Shown here: piece by piece, positions 44,169 to 53,511 of the stretch | Layout: the number at the start of each line of letters is the position of its first letter | How positions within the stretch are numbered: position 1 is the first letter of the stretch | Source of the DNA: Sporolactobacillus sp. Y61 | Lineage (GTDB): Bacteria; Bacillota; Bacilli; Bacillales; Sporolactobacillaceae | DNA length: 64,000 nucleotides | Reading direction: 5' to 3' | NCBI RefSeq assembly: GCF_040529185.1 | Contig: NZ_CP159510.1 | Location: 3,100,001-3,164,000 of the forward strand | Program-made: the position numbers and the translations under genes | The notes under the pieces: generated by a model | Told to the model about the DNA's origin: nothing | What the model saw: the letters and a program-made list of their open reading frames with translations, nothing else | Databases searched by the model: none

Positions 44169-44193
44169 AAAAAGGCGTATCAGGCGCCTTTTT
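44169..44193 (+). terminator. partial terminator between liaH and liaF
   Basis: AAAAAGGCG (44169-44177) pairs with CGCCTTTTT (44185-44193). It would let the liaIH mRNA accumulate above liaFSR, so that effector and regulator levels differ. Confidence 0.85.
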
Positions 44194-44227
44194 CTCTTGT
44201 ACATAATGGAACGCCCCGGGAAGGCAG

Positions 44228-44971
44228 GTGATCCCCTTGTTCGAACAGTTCAGAAACGATAAATACAGCTGGACACTGATTGGCGGACTGATACTGATTA
44301 TTGTTCAGGCTGTATTCGGCGATTGGGGATTTCTCTTCCCGGCCGCCCTCTTCGGCGCCATGGTCTATTATGGAAAAAATAAAACTCCCTCAAGGAAGGG
44401 AAAAATCATTTTCTGGATTGGGATCGCCGGGCTTATTTTCACCGTAGTGAACCTGATTGTCTTTAAATTAGTGATTCTGATCCTGCTTATTTTCCTGGTC
44501 TATGAATTTGTTCAGAACAAAAAACATCCGAAACACATTTTTCCGGTATTTCATCCGGATTCAGACGATGAAGCAGGATCAGAAACGGTATCCGGGACCC
44601 CGCTCCTGAAAAATAAATGGTTCGGGTACCAGAAGACCCCCGACGGAGATTATGAATGGCAGGATATTAACATCCAGACAGGTGCCGGGGACACGCTGAT
44701 TGATCTCAGCCGGACGATACTCCCGAAGAAGGAGTCAGTGATCTTTATTCGTCACTTTGCCGGGCGCGTCCGTATTCTCGTCCCTTATGGTGTCGAAGCG
44801 GCCCTGCAGTATTCGATGGTTCTCGGTCAGCTTCAATTTTTTGACCGAAAAATTCCACAGCTGGTCAATTCATCCCTCACCTTTGAGACAAAAGACTATG
44901 CACAGGCCGAACAGAAAGTGAAAATTTTCGTTTCTGGCGTAGCCGGTAATCTGGAGGTGCGTCGCATATGA
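44228..44971 (+). CDS. liaF: LiaF-like inhibitor of the envelope stress two-component system
   Basis: 247 residues. Four membrane helices in the first 95 residues, then a soluble domain (WQDINIQTGAGDTLIDLSRT, LPKKESVIFIRHFAGRVRIL) of the LiaF/DUF2154 type. LiaF holds the LiaS kinase inactive until lipid-II-cycle stress. The start may be GTG 44228 or TTG 44237; AGGTG at 44226-44230 suits the TTG. Overlaps liaS by 4 bp (ATGA). Confidence 0.85.
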   Translation: MIPLFEQFRNDKYSWTLIGGLILIIVQAVFGDWGFLFPAALFGAMVYYGKNKTPSRKGKIIFWIGIAGLIFTVVNLIVFKLVILILLIFLVYEFVQNKKHPKHIFPVFHPDSDDEAGSETVSGTPLLKNKWFGYQKTPDGDYEWQDINIQTGAGDTLIDLSRTILPKKESVIFIRHFAGRVRILVPYGVEAALQYSMVLGQLQFFDRKIPQLVNSSLTFETKDYAQAEQKVKIFVSGVAGNLEVRRI

Positions 44972-46011
44972 CGGCCATGAAAAGGCAGATACTGACCGGC
45001 GTGTTTTTCGCATTCGGTTTTCTGATTCTGTTTTCAGTGCTTTACCTGTTTGCCTTCCCGATCGATGACTGGTCCCTGCTCTGGAGGCGGCAAATATGGA
45101 ATCTTCCCTTTGTCTTTATCGTTCCTGTTCTCGCTCTGTCGGCAGGTACAGTGGCCGGTGTGCTTTCCGGATTTTTCTGGCGGAATGCACTCATGTCAGT
45201 CAGTGACGCTGTGGACGGTCTGACAGAAGGCCTTGCAACGGACGTATCCGGGGCGCCGCATCTTGAAGAACTGGAAAATATTCAGGGGCGACTGAGCAGG
45301 CTGGCCGGACAGATGGCTCTTCAGGCTCAACAGGTGCAGAAAATGTCCAATGAGAAGGCTGAAGCTGAAGAAGCAGCCATAGAGAAAATTGTCTCTGAAG
45401 AACGTAACCGTCTTGCCCGCGAGCTGCACGACTCGGTCAGCCAGCAGCTGTTCGCCGCATCCATGCTCATGTCAACAATTAACGAGCTGCGGCCCTCTGT
45501 CGATGATCCGGAATCAAAGCAGCTCAGACTGGTTGAGGCAACGATTCATCAAGCGCAGCTTGAAATGCGGGCGTTGTTTCTCCATCTCCGTCCGATTCAG
45601 CTTCATGGTAAGGCGCTGAAAGACGGGATGGAGGGCCTTTTGGGAGAACTCCGGCAGAAAGTCCCGATGAAAATCAGCTGGCACATTGAACCGGTCACAC
45701 TTGAAAAAGGAATTGAAGATCAATTGTTCCGGATCCTCCAGGAATCGGTATCCAATACTCTCCGTCACGCCCGGGCGAAGTCACTTGACGTGCTTCTGAT
45801 CCGTCGTGAAAAATGGATTATTATGCGGGTGACCGATGACGGTACCGGATTCCGGCCAAAAGAGACGAAGCCCGGATCGTACGGGCTCCAGAATATGAAA
45901 GAACGCGCATCGCAGATCGGCGGCCAGCTGAAACTGGTCAGTGTCCCGGGAAAGGGAACGAGCCTTGAGGTCAAGGTTCCTGTACTTAAGGAGGATGAGG
46001 GAAATGATTAG
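44968..46011 (+). CDS. liaS: LiaS-like sensor histidine kinase
   Basis: 347 residues. Two membrane helices with a short extracellular loop, a HAMP-like linker, a HisKA_3 dimerisation helix with the phospho-accepting His in [20 protein letters not shown] near residue 154, and a HATPase domain (DDGTGF, GYG-like GSYGLQNM). This is an intramembrane-sensing NarL-type kinase. It is coupled to liaF by an ATGA overlap and to liaR by an 8-bp overlap. Confidence 0.92.
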   Translation: MTAMKRQILTGVFFAFGFLILFSVLYLFAFPIDDWSLLWRRQIWNLPFVFIVPVLALSAGTVAGVLSGFFWRNALMSVSDAVDGLTEGLATDVSGAPHLEELENIQGRLSRLAGQMALQAQQVQKMSNEKAEAEEAAIEKIVSEERNRLARELHDSVSQQLFAASMLMSTINELRPSVDDPESKQLRLVEATIHQAQLEMRALFLHLRPIQLHGKALKDGMEGLLGELRQKVPMKISWHIEPVTLEKGIEDQLFRILQESVSNTLRHARAKSLDVLLIRREKWIIMRVTDDGTGFRPKETKPGSYGLQNMKERASQIGGQLKLVSVPGKGTSLEVKVPVLKEDEGND

Positions 46012-46636
46012 AGTTGTGTTTGTCGATGATCATGAAATGGTCCGGATCGGGGTCTCGGCGTATCTGTCTGCTCAGCAGGATATCGATGTGGTCGGCGAAG
46101 CGTCAAACGGGAGCGAAGGCGTCGATATGGTTTTAGACCTGAAACCGGATATTATCCTCATGGATCTGGTCATGGATCAGATGGACGGCATCGAAGCAAC
46201 CAAACAGATTATCGCCCGGTGGCCGGAAGCAAAGATTATTATTGTCACGAGTTTTCTTGATGACGACAAGGTCTATCCGGCAATCGAGGCCGGAGCCACC
46301 AGCTATCTGCTCAAAACATCCAAAGCTTCTGAAATTGCCGATGCGATCCGGACAACCTATGGCGGCCAGTCCGTACTTGAACCTGAGGTGACGGAAAAAG
46401 TTATCGCCCGAATGAATCACCGGCAGCCAAAGGCCCTGCATGAGTCGCTGACGAAGCGTGAAATGGAAGTGCTTCTTCTGATGGCAAAGGGAAAAAGCAA
46501 TCAGGAAATCGCCGATGAACTTTACATAGCCCTGAAAACGGTCAAAGTGCACGTCAGTAACATCCTGAGTAAACTGGAGGTTCAGGATCGGACGCAGGCC
46601 GTCATTTATGCCTTCCAGCATAATCTGTGCCACTGA
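46004..46636 (+). CDS. liaR: LiaR-like response regulator (NarL/LuxR family)
   Basis: 210 residues. Receiver domain with the DD pair ([10 protein letters not shown]), phospho-acceptor Asp in [17 protein letters not shown], and conserved Thr/Lys ([12 protein letters not shown]). C-terminal LuxR-type HTH ([20 protein letters not shown]). Phosphorylated LiaR should activate the liaI promoter. GGAGGATGAGG lies before ATG 46004. A terminator ends the operon. Confidence 0.93.
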   Translation: MIRVVFVDDHEMVRIGVSAYLSAQQDIDVVGEASNGSEGVDMVLDLKPDIILMDLVMDQMDGIEATKQIIARWPEAKIIIVTSFLDDDKVYPAIEAGATSYLLKTSKASEIADAIRTTYGGQSVLEPEVTEKVIARMNHRQPKALHESLTKREMEVLLLMAKGKSNQEIADELYIALKTVKVHVSNILSKLEVQDRTQAVIYAFQHNLCH

Positions 46637-46689
46637 CAGCATGGCCCTGCAATCCTTGAACATTTCTTTGCTTTTAATGTAATGGTATG

Positions 46690-46729
46690 AAAAGCGCCCC
46701 ACCTGTTGCTCACAGGCGGGGTGCTTTTT
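46690..46729. terminator. terminator between liaR and sspE
   Basis: AAAAGCGCCCCACCTGT pairs with ACAGGCGGGGTGCTTTTT around a short loop; A/T tails on both sides allow use in both directions. Confidence 0.9.
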
Positions 46730-46744
46730 GATAATGTAAGGTGA

Positions 46745-46906
46745 TTACTGTTTGTTTTGCTGAGATTTCTTGTTCTGCTGACGAACTTCCTGAGCGTTTG
46801 TTTCGCTGGCAAATTCGCTGCCGAACTGACCTGCCCCGGACTGGGACTGGGCATTTTGCTTTTTCACTTGTTCAACATTCGTGCCCGCATTTGTCTTCTT
46901 AGCCAT
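46745..46906 (-). CDS. sspE: gamma-type small acid-soluble spore protein (SspE-like)
   Basis: 53 residues. Repeated Gln- and Asn-rich motifs with the diagnostic GQFGSEFASETNAQEVRQQN, which also holds the site (EFASE) cut by the germination protease. The protein stores amino acids in the spore core and is degraded at germination. It has one repeat where B. subtilis SspE has two, so it is a short form. GGAGGTGAT lies 8 bp before ATG 46906. It marks the organism as an endospore former. Expression by a forespore sigma factor (sigma-G) is expected; I did not locate its promoter. Confidence 0.93.
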   Translation of the reverse strand: MAKKTNAGTNVEQVKKQNAQSQSGAGQFGSEFASETNAQEVRQQNKKSQQNKQ

Positions 46907-46952
46907 TGAGTATCACCTCCACGACCATTAGACTTGCCAACTTTTCGATATT

Positions 46953-48122
46953 TTATGAGTTCATGCTGTAATTTTTTTTCATCCATTCGATGACTTTCTG
47001 ATGCGGGACAGGAAAAGGATACCGCTCCAGCTGCTCAGGCGTGACCCAGTGCCTGTTTCCCATTTTATCCGCTTCATCCAGTTTCCCGGTATAAAGAGAC
47101 AGGTTCCAGATCAAATGTGAGAACCTGTGGGTACAGGTAAAAGGAGTTTTATGCAGATCACACCGCGTCCCGAATGTTTTCTCCGCAGACCGCCTGACAT
47201 AGCCTTTTCCGTGACCGGTCATGCTGATCATCGGAAACTGCCAGAGCCCGGCGAGCAGACCCGTTGATGGCCGTTTCTCGATCATCAGACGTCCCCGGCT
47301 GTCACTGATCAGTAAAACCGCGTAATCTGCCAGGCGCGGTTTTTTTGCCCGGCTCTTTACCGGATAATCCTGCTGCACGCCCTCTTCATATGCCTTGCAG
47401 TATTTCCTGACCGGGCAGGCACCGCAGTTCGGGTTTTTCGGACGGCAGATCATGGCGCCAAGATCCATCAGGCTTTGATTAAACGCGGATGGATCAGTCT
47501 CGGCAATAAATGCGGCAACCCGCTGCTCAAACAGTTTTCGTGTCCGCGCCCTGGCAATATCCGCGTCGATGAGAAAAATACGGGACATGACACGCATCAC
47601 ATTGCCGTCTATTGCCGGCTCAGGTTCACCGAATGCCATACTGAGCAGTGCACCAGCTGTATAGGGTCCGATTCCGCGGATCGAGAGCAGTTCTTTTTTT
47701 TTATCCGGAACCTGTGCCCCATATTTCTCCGCGACTTCACGCACACCGGCCTGAAGATTGCGTGCTCTTGAATAATAACCCAGCCCTTCCCATCTTTTCA
47801 GAACATCTTCTTCAGGCGCATGAGCAAGTGCTTCTATAGTTGGAAAACGTTCGATAAATTTCTGATAATACGGGATCACCGTATCCACCTGGGTCTGCTG
47901 CAGCATGATTTCGGAAATCCAGATATAATACGGATTCTTTGTACGCCGCCAGGGCAGGTCCCGGCTGTTCTGATGAAACCATGACAGAAGATCATGATTA
48001 AATGACTGAATAAATTCCGGATTCACAGGTTTCACTCCATTTGATTTCTTCAATTGCCAGGAAGGTTCTGCACGAGGTTCTATTTTACACACTTCTGTCA
48101 TTTTTTTCACCACATTTTCCAT
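46953..48122 (-). CDS. mutY: A/G-specific adenine DNA glycosylase
   Basis: 389 residues. HhH-GPD glycosylase: catalytic Glu in SEIMLQQTQVDTV, HhH motif LLSIRGIGPYTAGALLSMAF, catalytic Asp in AIDGNVMRVMSR, and the iron-sulphur cluster CRPKNPNCGACPVRKYC (C-x6-C-x2-C-x5-C). The C-terminal NUDIX-like domain (from about residue 260) recognises 8-oxoG. It removes A opposite 8-oxoG. ATG 48122 is preferred for its AAAGGGAT site; longer frames exist. The N-terminus is about 25 residues longer than usual. Confidence 0.94.
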   Translation of the reverse strand: MENVVKKMTEVCKIEPRAEPSWQLKKSNGVKPVNPEFIQSFNHDLLSWFHQNSRDLPWRRTKNPYYIWISEIMLQQTQVDTVIPYYQKFIERFPTIEALAHAPEEDVLKRWEGLGYYSRARNLQAGVREVAEKYGAQVPDKKKELLSIRGIGPYTAGALLSMAFGEPEPAIDGNVMRVMSRIFLIDADIARARTRKLFEQRVAAFIAETDPSAFNQSLMDLGAMICRPKNPNCGACPVRKYCKAYEEGVQQDYPVKSRAKKPRLADYAVLLISDSRGRLMIEKRPSTGLLAGLWQFPMISMTGHGKGYVRRSAEKTFGTRCDLHKTPFTCTHRFSHLIWNLSLYTGKLDEADKMGNRHWVTPEQLERYPFPVPHQKVIEWMKKNYSMNS

Positions 48123-48220
48123 ATATATCCCTTTCATTATCACTGATTTTGTGTGACAATGATAGTATATAAGCACATGTTTCCGGGATATATTTACTTT
48201 AAGGAGGACATTCGCCAGGA

Positions 48221-49210
48221 ATGGATACAGCAACTCATGTTGTTATTGGATTTGGTCTTGCGGGCATTGCGACACTGGACCCGGCTGTAGCGGGAAGTTC
48301 GCTGACTTTTCAGGCTGTCATGCTGGGTACTGTTGCAGGATCCGTTATTCCGGACATTGATACGGTTTTGAAACTGAAAAACAATGCCACGTACATCCGC
48401 AATCATCGGGGCATGACGCACTCTCTTCCGGTCACTATGCTGTGGCCGTACCTGATTGCCATGCTGACGATGATGATTTTCCCAGGAGCGAATGCATCAC
48501 ATGTTCTGTTCTGGGCCGCAGTCGGCGTCTTTCTGCATGTGTTTTCAGACATTTTTAATGCCTATGGCACACAGGCGATCCGGCCGCTGAGCGATCAATG
48601 GATTGCACTCGGCGTTATTAATATCTTTGACCCGTTTATTTTCAGCCTGCACATTATGGGATTGATCATCTGGCAGACGATCGGTCATCCAGGGATCACC
48701 TTCCTCATCATCTATGCCATCCTGATTGCCTACTATATACTGCGCATCCATCATCATCACCAGATGGTGATGGAAGTAAGAAAACAGCTTCCGAACCTGA
48801 CCAAGGTTCTTCTGTCTCCGACAATGAGATGGTCGCATTATCATCTTGCTGCCGAGAGTGCAGATCGTTATTATGTAGGAAAAATCGAAGGCAAAAAGCT
48901 GATTCTGATTGACGCGTTCAATCGGAAACCGATAGACCGCCGTGATGGAAAAATCCGGGCCGCGATGAAGGATAAAAATGTGCGCGCCTTTCTGTCTTTT
49001 TCGCCAATGTATCGCTGGACGGTATCTGAGAGAAACGGCCGCTACGTCATTCAGTTCACGGATCTGCGCTATTTTTCAAAGGGCATGTATCCTTTTACGG
49101 CTACTGTGTGGCTGAATAACGCTTTATCTATACAGAGTTCTTACACGGGCTGGGTCTTCAGCGAAAAGAAGCTCAGGAAGAAGCTGGTCCTTGCCCAGAC
49201 TAAAGCTTAA
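48221..49210 (+). CDS. yfhP: YfhP-like membrane metal-dependent hydrolase
   Basis: 329 residues. YdjM/YfhP family: several membrane helices with conserved polar motifs VIPDIDTVLKL, NHRGMTHSLPVTML and HVFSDIFNAYG that probably bind metal. Families of this type were linked to membrane lipid hydrolysis, but the substrate is unknown. Divergent from mutY with about 100 bp between. AAGGAGG precedes ATG 48221 by 13 bp. In B. subtilis yfhP lies by mutY as well. Confidence 0.85.
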   Translation: MDTATHVVIGFGLAGIATLDPAVAGSSLTFQAVMLGTVAGSVIPDIDTVLKLKNNATYIRNHRGMTHSLPVTMLWPYLIAMLTMMIFPGANASHVLFWAAVGVFLHVFSDIFNAYGTQAIRPLSDQWIALGVINIFDPFIFSLHIMGLIIWQTIGHPGITFLIIYAILIAYYILRIHHHHQMVMEVRKQLPNLTKVLLSPTMRWSHYHLAAESADRYYVGKIEGKKLILIDAFNRKPIDRRDGKIRAAMKDKNVRAFLSFSPMYRWTVSERNGRYVIQFTDLRYFSKGMYPFTATVWLNNALSIQSSYTGWVFSEKKLRKKLVLAQTKA

Positions 49211-49216
49211 ATTTTG

Positions 49217-49240
49217 AAAGCCGGGATATCCCGGCTTTTT
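49217..49240 (+). terminator. yfhP terminator
   Basis: AAAGCCGGGATATCCCGGCTTT, with T-run, 6 bp after the stop codon. Confidence 0.92.
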
Positions 49241-49350
49241 TTATACCTCACCGAATGAGTCCGTTGTTTTCCGCTTCCATACGCTTGCTTTCTGCAGACG
49301 ACCCCGTAAACCGGCAACAGCGACCGGCCAGCCGGCGAGTTTTTCTTCAA

Positions 49351-49698
49351 TTATTGCCGTACCCATTTTTTCTTCTTCAGAAGTGATATAGGGAAAGCAC
49401 AGAATTTATCTTCATTTTCAAACGTTCCCCAGGCAAATGTGCCTTTCATGTGATCAATTGTAAACGGGCGCTGATCCACATAATAGATCTGACCGGGTTT
49501 AAAGCTTTGCGGATCCATCAGGTATGCCTTTGCCATATCGATCTTCCGCTCATAGACGGCGAGCTCATTGAGCATCCCCGACTGCTCTAGTTTTCTGGCT
49601 TTCTCTGTAAATTCCCTGATTTTATCGGTTAATTCATAAGGCGTCATTTCACTGAATCGTCGCTCCAATTTTCGCATCTCCTCATTATTATCTGTCAC
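49351..49698 (-). CDS. yfhH: YfhH-like protein (DUF1811)
   Basis: 115 residues. Two parts: a helical hairpin (RRFSEMTPYELTDKIREFTE) and a small beta domain (PGQIYYVDQRPFTIDHMKGT). I recognise this as the YfhH/DUF1811 family, of unknown function. GTG 49698 is preferred, with GGGAG 7 bp upstream; it overlaps the end of recX by 11 bp, so the two are translationally coupled. Confidence 0.82.
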   Translation of the reverse strand: MTDNNEEMRKLERRFSEMTPYELTDKIREFTEKARKLEQSGMLNELAVYERKIDMAKAYLMDPQSFKPGQIYYVDQRPFTIDHMKGTFAWGTFENEDKFCAFPISLLKKKKWVRQ

Positions 49699-50503
49699 CT
49701 GTCTGCTCCCGAAGATAAGAAGTAATGGCATCGACGGGAAATCCTTTTTTATATAGAAACGTCCGGACTTTTAGATTAAATTCTTTTCCGCTGAATTTCC
49801 TGAATTTCTGCATGGCTTTCTCCGCCTGATGTTGCAGGGCATTTCTTTCATTTTCAATCAGAAAATCATTGATCTCGTTTACGACCTGTTCCGTGATTTT
49901 ACGTGAGTAGCCTCTTTGCATCAAGAGACGTGAGAGCACCTGTCTTGATTCAATATATGATTTCTTGTTTTTTACTGACGCCTTCTGCTTATGCAGATAT
50001 TTCCGCGCATGTTCCAGCTGCTCTTTAGCAGGAAACAGATCTTCTGTTTCTGCTGCCAGCTCCTGATTTATTCCGGCCTGAAGCAGTTCGCGATAGATCA
50101 TCTGCGGACCCTTTGTCGACGTCCTGATCCGTGTTTTGGCAAATGACAGTGCGTATTGACGGTCATCCAGCAACTTTTCTTCCTTCAGGTGTTCGATGGC
50201 GAAGGTGATCTGCTGGTCTGAAAAATGCTTTCTGTTCAGATAATCCCGCATTTCATGGACAGAGCGGATCCTGTAGGACAGATAACGCAGTCCGGCGTGG
50301 TACGCCCGGATTCCCTGAGCTTCACGCCGCAGCTGCTCCAGCTTTTCCCGCGAGAGCATCATCCCTTTATGCAGTCCTTCATGTACGAGAACATCCTCAT
50401 GAACATCCACCGTGGAAATTTCTCCGCCCTCTTCCGTCACATCAATCTGATAAAAACCCTGTTCCTCCTGATTATTGGTTCGGATTCTGGCGATCACCGG
50501 CAT
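49688..50503 (-). CDS. recX: regulatory protein RecX
   Basis: 271 residues, typical for long Bacillus RecX. Repeated three-helix modules: GLRYLSYRIRSVHEMRDYLN and LKEEKLLDDRQYALSFAKTR, then a later RGYSRKITEQVVNEIN. It binds RecA filaments and limits recombination. ATG 50503 has GAAAGG 9 bp upstream; ATG 50512 is too close to it. Confidence 0.92.
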   Translation of the reverse strand: MPVIARIRTNNQEEQGFYQIDVTEEGGEISTVDVHEDVLVHEGLHKGMMLSREKLEQLRREAQGIRAYHAGLRYLSYRIRSVHEMRDYLNRKHFSDQQITFAIEHLKEEKLLDDRQYALSFAKTRIRTSTKGPQMIYRELLQAGINQELAAETEDLFPAKEQLEHARKYLHKQKASVKNKKSYIESRQVLSRLLMQRGYSRKITEQVVNEINDFLIENERNALQHQAEKAMQKFRKFSGKEFNLKVRTFLYKKGFPVDAITSYLREQTGDR

Positions 50504-50780
50504 CCCGTTCATCCTTTCAGCTCTTTTTAAGTATCATAGCACAACCTCAAAATCAGGGTTATGCCTGCTGTTTCGTCTACTCCGCGTATACGATCCATCA
50601 CTGGTATCAATAACTCCGGAATTTCACTTCTCCTGATACTCATTATATCGTAACAAAATGACTATGCGTGAACCTTTTTAAACGCTTTTTCTGAAATTTT
50701 AAAGGGGAATGGGGAATGTTGGCTAAAAATTTCCTATTCTGAATTTGTCAGGTCAAAACATATGAAATTGTCAATAACTC

Positions 50781-50947
50781 TGTGGATAAGTGGATAAGTT
50801 GGATAAATGGCGGTACTAAGCCAGTCGAAATGTGGACTTTTTTGTTGATAATTCACAGATTATCTGTGGATAATGTGCATAAGTGGGGACTATCTCGATA
50901 CGATCAGGAATGGCTGATGTCAAGTCTGTGGATAAATCTGTGGATCC
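50781..50947. promoter_or_regulatory. DnaA-box cluster
   Basis: Three perfect boxes (TGTGGATAA, the reverse complement of TTATCCACA) at 50781-50789, 50865-50873 and 50927-50935, all the same way round. Near matches: AGTGGATAA (50789), TTGGATAAA (50799), TGTGGACTT (50831) and TGTGGATCC (50939). The surrounding 50513-51040 is AT-rich with no convincing gene. It resembles the DnaA-box clusters that hold DnaA away from the origin, rather than an origin itself, since no dnaA/dnaN genes are near. Confidence 0.65.
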
Positions 50948-51040
50948 TGTTCTTTCATATTTTTTATAAATTTTTTTTGAAGAAAAAATGAACCTTCTTC
51001 CCTGTTTTACCGGAAGAAGGTTCATTGAATTTTGGGCAGC

Positions 51041-51814
51041 TCACCAGAATACGGCAGGAAGCTGTTTTTTGGCTGTCAGATCATCCAGACTGCGGAAGTG
51101 ATACCCCATTTTCTTCAAATCATGAATGACCCGGGGCAAGGCCTCTGCATTATCACTGGAAACGGTGTGGAGAAGCAGAATCGCTCCGGGATGCATCCTT
51201 TTCATGATCTGCATGTAAGCGTAATCCGCCCCGCGCGGCTGGTCACGCAGCCAGTCCTTATAAGCCGCAGACCAGAAAACGCTGATATAACCCTGTTCCT
51301 GCGCGAGCTTCATCGAACGCTCGCTGAATGTTCCGCGTGGCGGGCGCAGATAAGGCATCGACCGCTTTCCTGTCAGTTCGGTGTATGCCTGTCTGAGTTT
51401 TTCAAGCTCCATTTTATATTTTTCATCGCTGATACGGGACAGATCCGGATGACCCCAGGAATGATTGCCGATAATATGCCCTTCCCGTACCATCCGTCTG
51501 ACCAGTCCCGGCTGATCCTTGATGTAATGACCGGTGATAAAAAAAGCAGCCGGTACATGTTCCTTTTTCAGTGTATCAAGGATTTTCGCAGTATAACCCG
51601 CTTCATAACCGTTATCAAATGTAAAGTAGACTTCTTTTTTCGTTATGTCGCCAATATAGATGCCGTCGTATTTTTTCAGAAGCGCCTTATACTCAGGTTC
51701 TGTTGTTGCCGGCTGATGATTCTTCGATGGTTTGAAATACCAGTCCGCAGCAGCAGCGGTGCCCGGCGCAGCCAGAATGACAGCAGCCAGCAGAACAGCC
51801 AGCCCTTTTTTCAA
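51041..51814 (-). CDS. pdaA: PdaA-type peptidoglycan N-acetylmuramic acid deacetylase
   Basis: About 257 residues. Signal peptide (KKGLAVLLAAVILAAPGTAAA), then a polysaccharide-deacetylase domain: VYFTFDNGYEAGYTAKILDT (motif 1, with the FDNGYE form typical of PdaA), HSWGHPDLS (metal His), RPPRGTFS and LLLHTVSSDN. It is needed to make muramic delta-lactam in the spore cortex. TTG 51814 is chosen since GGGGGAT lies just before it and the signal peptide starts there; ATG 51853 is possible. No signs of decay. Confidence 0.9.
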   Translation of the reverse strand: MKKGLAVLLAAVILAAPGTAAAADWYFKPSKNHQPATTEPEYKALLKKYDGIYIGDITKKEVYFTFDNGYEAGYTAKILDTLKKEHVPAAFFITGHYIKDQPGLVRRMVREGHIIGNHSWGHPDLSRISDEKYKMELEKLRQAYTELTGKRSMPYLRPPRGTFSERSMKLAQEQGYISVFWSAAYKDWLRDQPRGADYAYMQIMKRMHPGAILLLHTVSSDNAEALPRVIHDLKKMGYHFRSLDDLTAKKQLPAVFW

Positions 51815-51903
51815 ATCGATCCCCCTAAGTCGTCCTTCTCTTAGGGTGACCATCTCTTATCGGATTATGTCTGTTCGGATAGAAACTTCAATCCGTGGGG
51901 AGC

Positions 51904-52116
51904 TTACTGTCCGTTAAAGCGGGATAAATCTTCTTTCCAGTCGTCACGGAACCGGCGGATTCTGATTTCAAATTCATCCATCATATGAAGTAATTGATCA
52001 AGATCTTCCGGCTGCGTGCTCCCAGCTTCGAATGCCTGAACCATATAAGAAATTAATTGAATCCGATTCTTCATGTAACTGATTTGCGCATCCTTTGAAT
52101 GTGTTGCTCTTCCCAT
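51904..52116 (-). CDS. small YfjT/SE1561-like protein
   Basis: 70 residues, helical and charged: HSKDAQISYMKNRIQLISYM, then a second helix (LDQLLHMMDEFEIRIRRF). I believe it is the SE1561/YfjT family, as B. subtilis yfjT lies next to pdaA (yfjS), but the similarity is from memory. Function unknown. GGAGG lies about 10 bp before ATG 52116. Confidence 0.6.
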   Translation of the reverse strand: MGRATHSKDAQISYMKNRIQLISYMVQAFEAGSTQPEDLDQLLHMMDEFEIRIRRFRDDWKEDLSRFNGQ

Positions 52117-52137
52117 TTCTATTCCTCCGGTAAAAAT

Positions 52138-53313
52138 TCAGTCGAACAGATGCAGTGCACCAATGCGTTCAACGGCTTCGGTCAGGCGTTCCGGTTCGGT
52201 CAGAAGTCCGACACGGATGTAATTCCCGCCGCTGCTTCCAAAGCCAATGCCCGGTGCCACAACCACGTGCGCCTTAGTGAGCAGTTCATCAAAAAATGTT
52301 TCAGAGGTAAATCCTTCCGGCACCGGCAGCCAGCCAAAGAAGGAGCCCTGTGACGGAGCCGCATGCCACCCGATCCGGTGCGCCGCATTGAAAAAGGCAT
52401 TCCTTCTGGTTTCATAGCGTGCCACAAGATCACGCACGCAGTCCTGCGGTCCGAGAAGTGCCTTCGCACTGGCTTCCTGGATAGCGCCGAACAGGCTGAC
52501 ATAATAATGATCCTGGATCAGTTCGATCGCGCGGATCACGCTCTTGTTTCCGAGTGCGAACCCGACGCGCCAGCCGGCCATGTTGTACGTTTTCGACATG
52601 GTGTACATCTCCACACCGATATCTTTTGCTCCCGGCGTCTGGAGGAAACTGCGGGGCTTTTCCCCGTCAAATCCCAGTGCCCCATAGGCAAAGTCGTGAA
52701 CCACACAGATGTTGTGCTTCTCAGCCGTTCTCACGGTCTGTTCAAAAAAATCAGCGGGTGCCGTAACCGCCGTCGGATTGTTCGGATAGTTGAGGAACAT
52801 CAGCCGGGCTGTGTCCAGTACACTTTCCGGAAGCGCATCATAATCCGGTAAAAAGCCATTTTCCGAGGTCAGCGGCATTTTTTCCACTTTCAGATTGGCC
52901 AGAGCGAATCCCGACAGATAATCCGGATACCCGGGATCCGGCATTAATACGGTGTCTCCGCTGTTCAGCAGGCACTCCCCGACCTCAACGAGTCCCGTTT
53001 TTGAACCAAACAGGATCGCAACTTCTTTCTTCGGATCGAGATCAACATCATATTCCCTCTTATAGAAAGTGGCGATGGCTTCCTTCAAAAAGTCATAACC
53101 GCGAAAGGGTGAATACTTATGATACAGCGGGTTCGCCGCCGCCTGCTGCAAAGCACGGACGATGTGCTGCGGCGTCGGCTGATCGGGATTCCCCTGTCCG
53201 AGATTAATCACATCATACCCCTTTGCAATCTCCGCATTCGTTTTGACAACAAGATCGGCGAAAAACTGTTTCGGCAGACGCTTCAAAGCGTCCGACATTG
53301 GATAATCAACCAC
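52138..53313 (-). CDS. mtnE: PLP aminotransferase, methionine-salvage type
   Basis: 391 residues. Fold-type I aminotransferase with INLGQGNPDQPTPQHIVRAL, FLNYPNNPTAVTAPADFF, and the PLP lysine in YTMSKTYNMAGWRVGFALGN near residue 230. It converts 2-keto-4-methylthiobutyrate to methionine, or a related amino acid reaction. The divergent mtnU-like gene beside it supports mtnE (ykrV). The frame starts at GTG 53313; ATG 53298 is also possible. No S-box riboswitch is seen in the short upstream region. Confidence 0.82.
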   Translation of the reverse strand: MVDYPMSDALKRLPKQFFADLVVKTNAEIAKGYDVINLGQGNPDQPTPQHIVRALQQAAANPLYHKYSPFRGYDFLKEAIATFYKREYDVDLDPKKEVAILFGSKTGLVEVGECLLNSGDTVLMPDPGYPDYLSGFALANLKVEKMPLTSENGFLPDYDALPESVLDTARLMFLNYPNNPTAVTAPADFFEQTVRTAEKHNICVVHDFAYGALGFDGEKPRSFLQTPGAKDIGVEMYTMSKTYNMAGWRVGFALGNKSVIRAIELIQDHYYVSLFGAIQEASAKALLGPQDCVRDLVARYETRRNAFFNAAHRIGWHAAPSQGSFFGWLPVPEGFTSETFFDELLTKAHVVVAPGIGFGSSGGNYIRVGLLTEPERLTEAVERIGALHLFD

Positions 53314-53511
53314 AATCCATCACTTCCACTTCAATAATTTAGAGATAACCTGCTGCTTTTGATTCATCCTGCAAGAAACAGGAAGCATCAGCTTATATTT
53401 GACCCCGTTGTTTATTTTCAACAGTGTGAAAAAAACATATAATAGAGCTACGGTTTCTTTTATTGTCGGAGAAAAAAAGCGTTTTGTAAAGACGTGAAAG
53501 GGGGATCTGAA

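Noticed and set aside
50782..50991. Plus-strand frame of 69 codons rich in Trp
   Set aside because: The Trp-Ile repeats are translated DnaA boxes (TGGATAA). No ribosome site.
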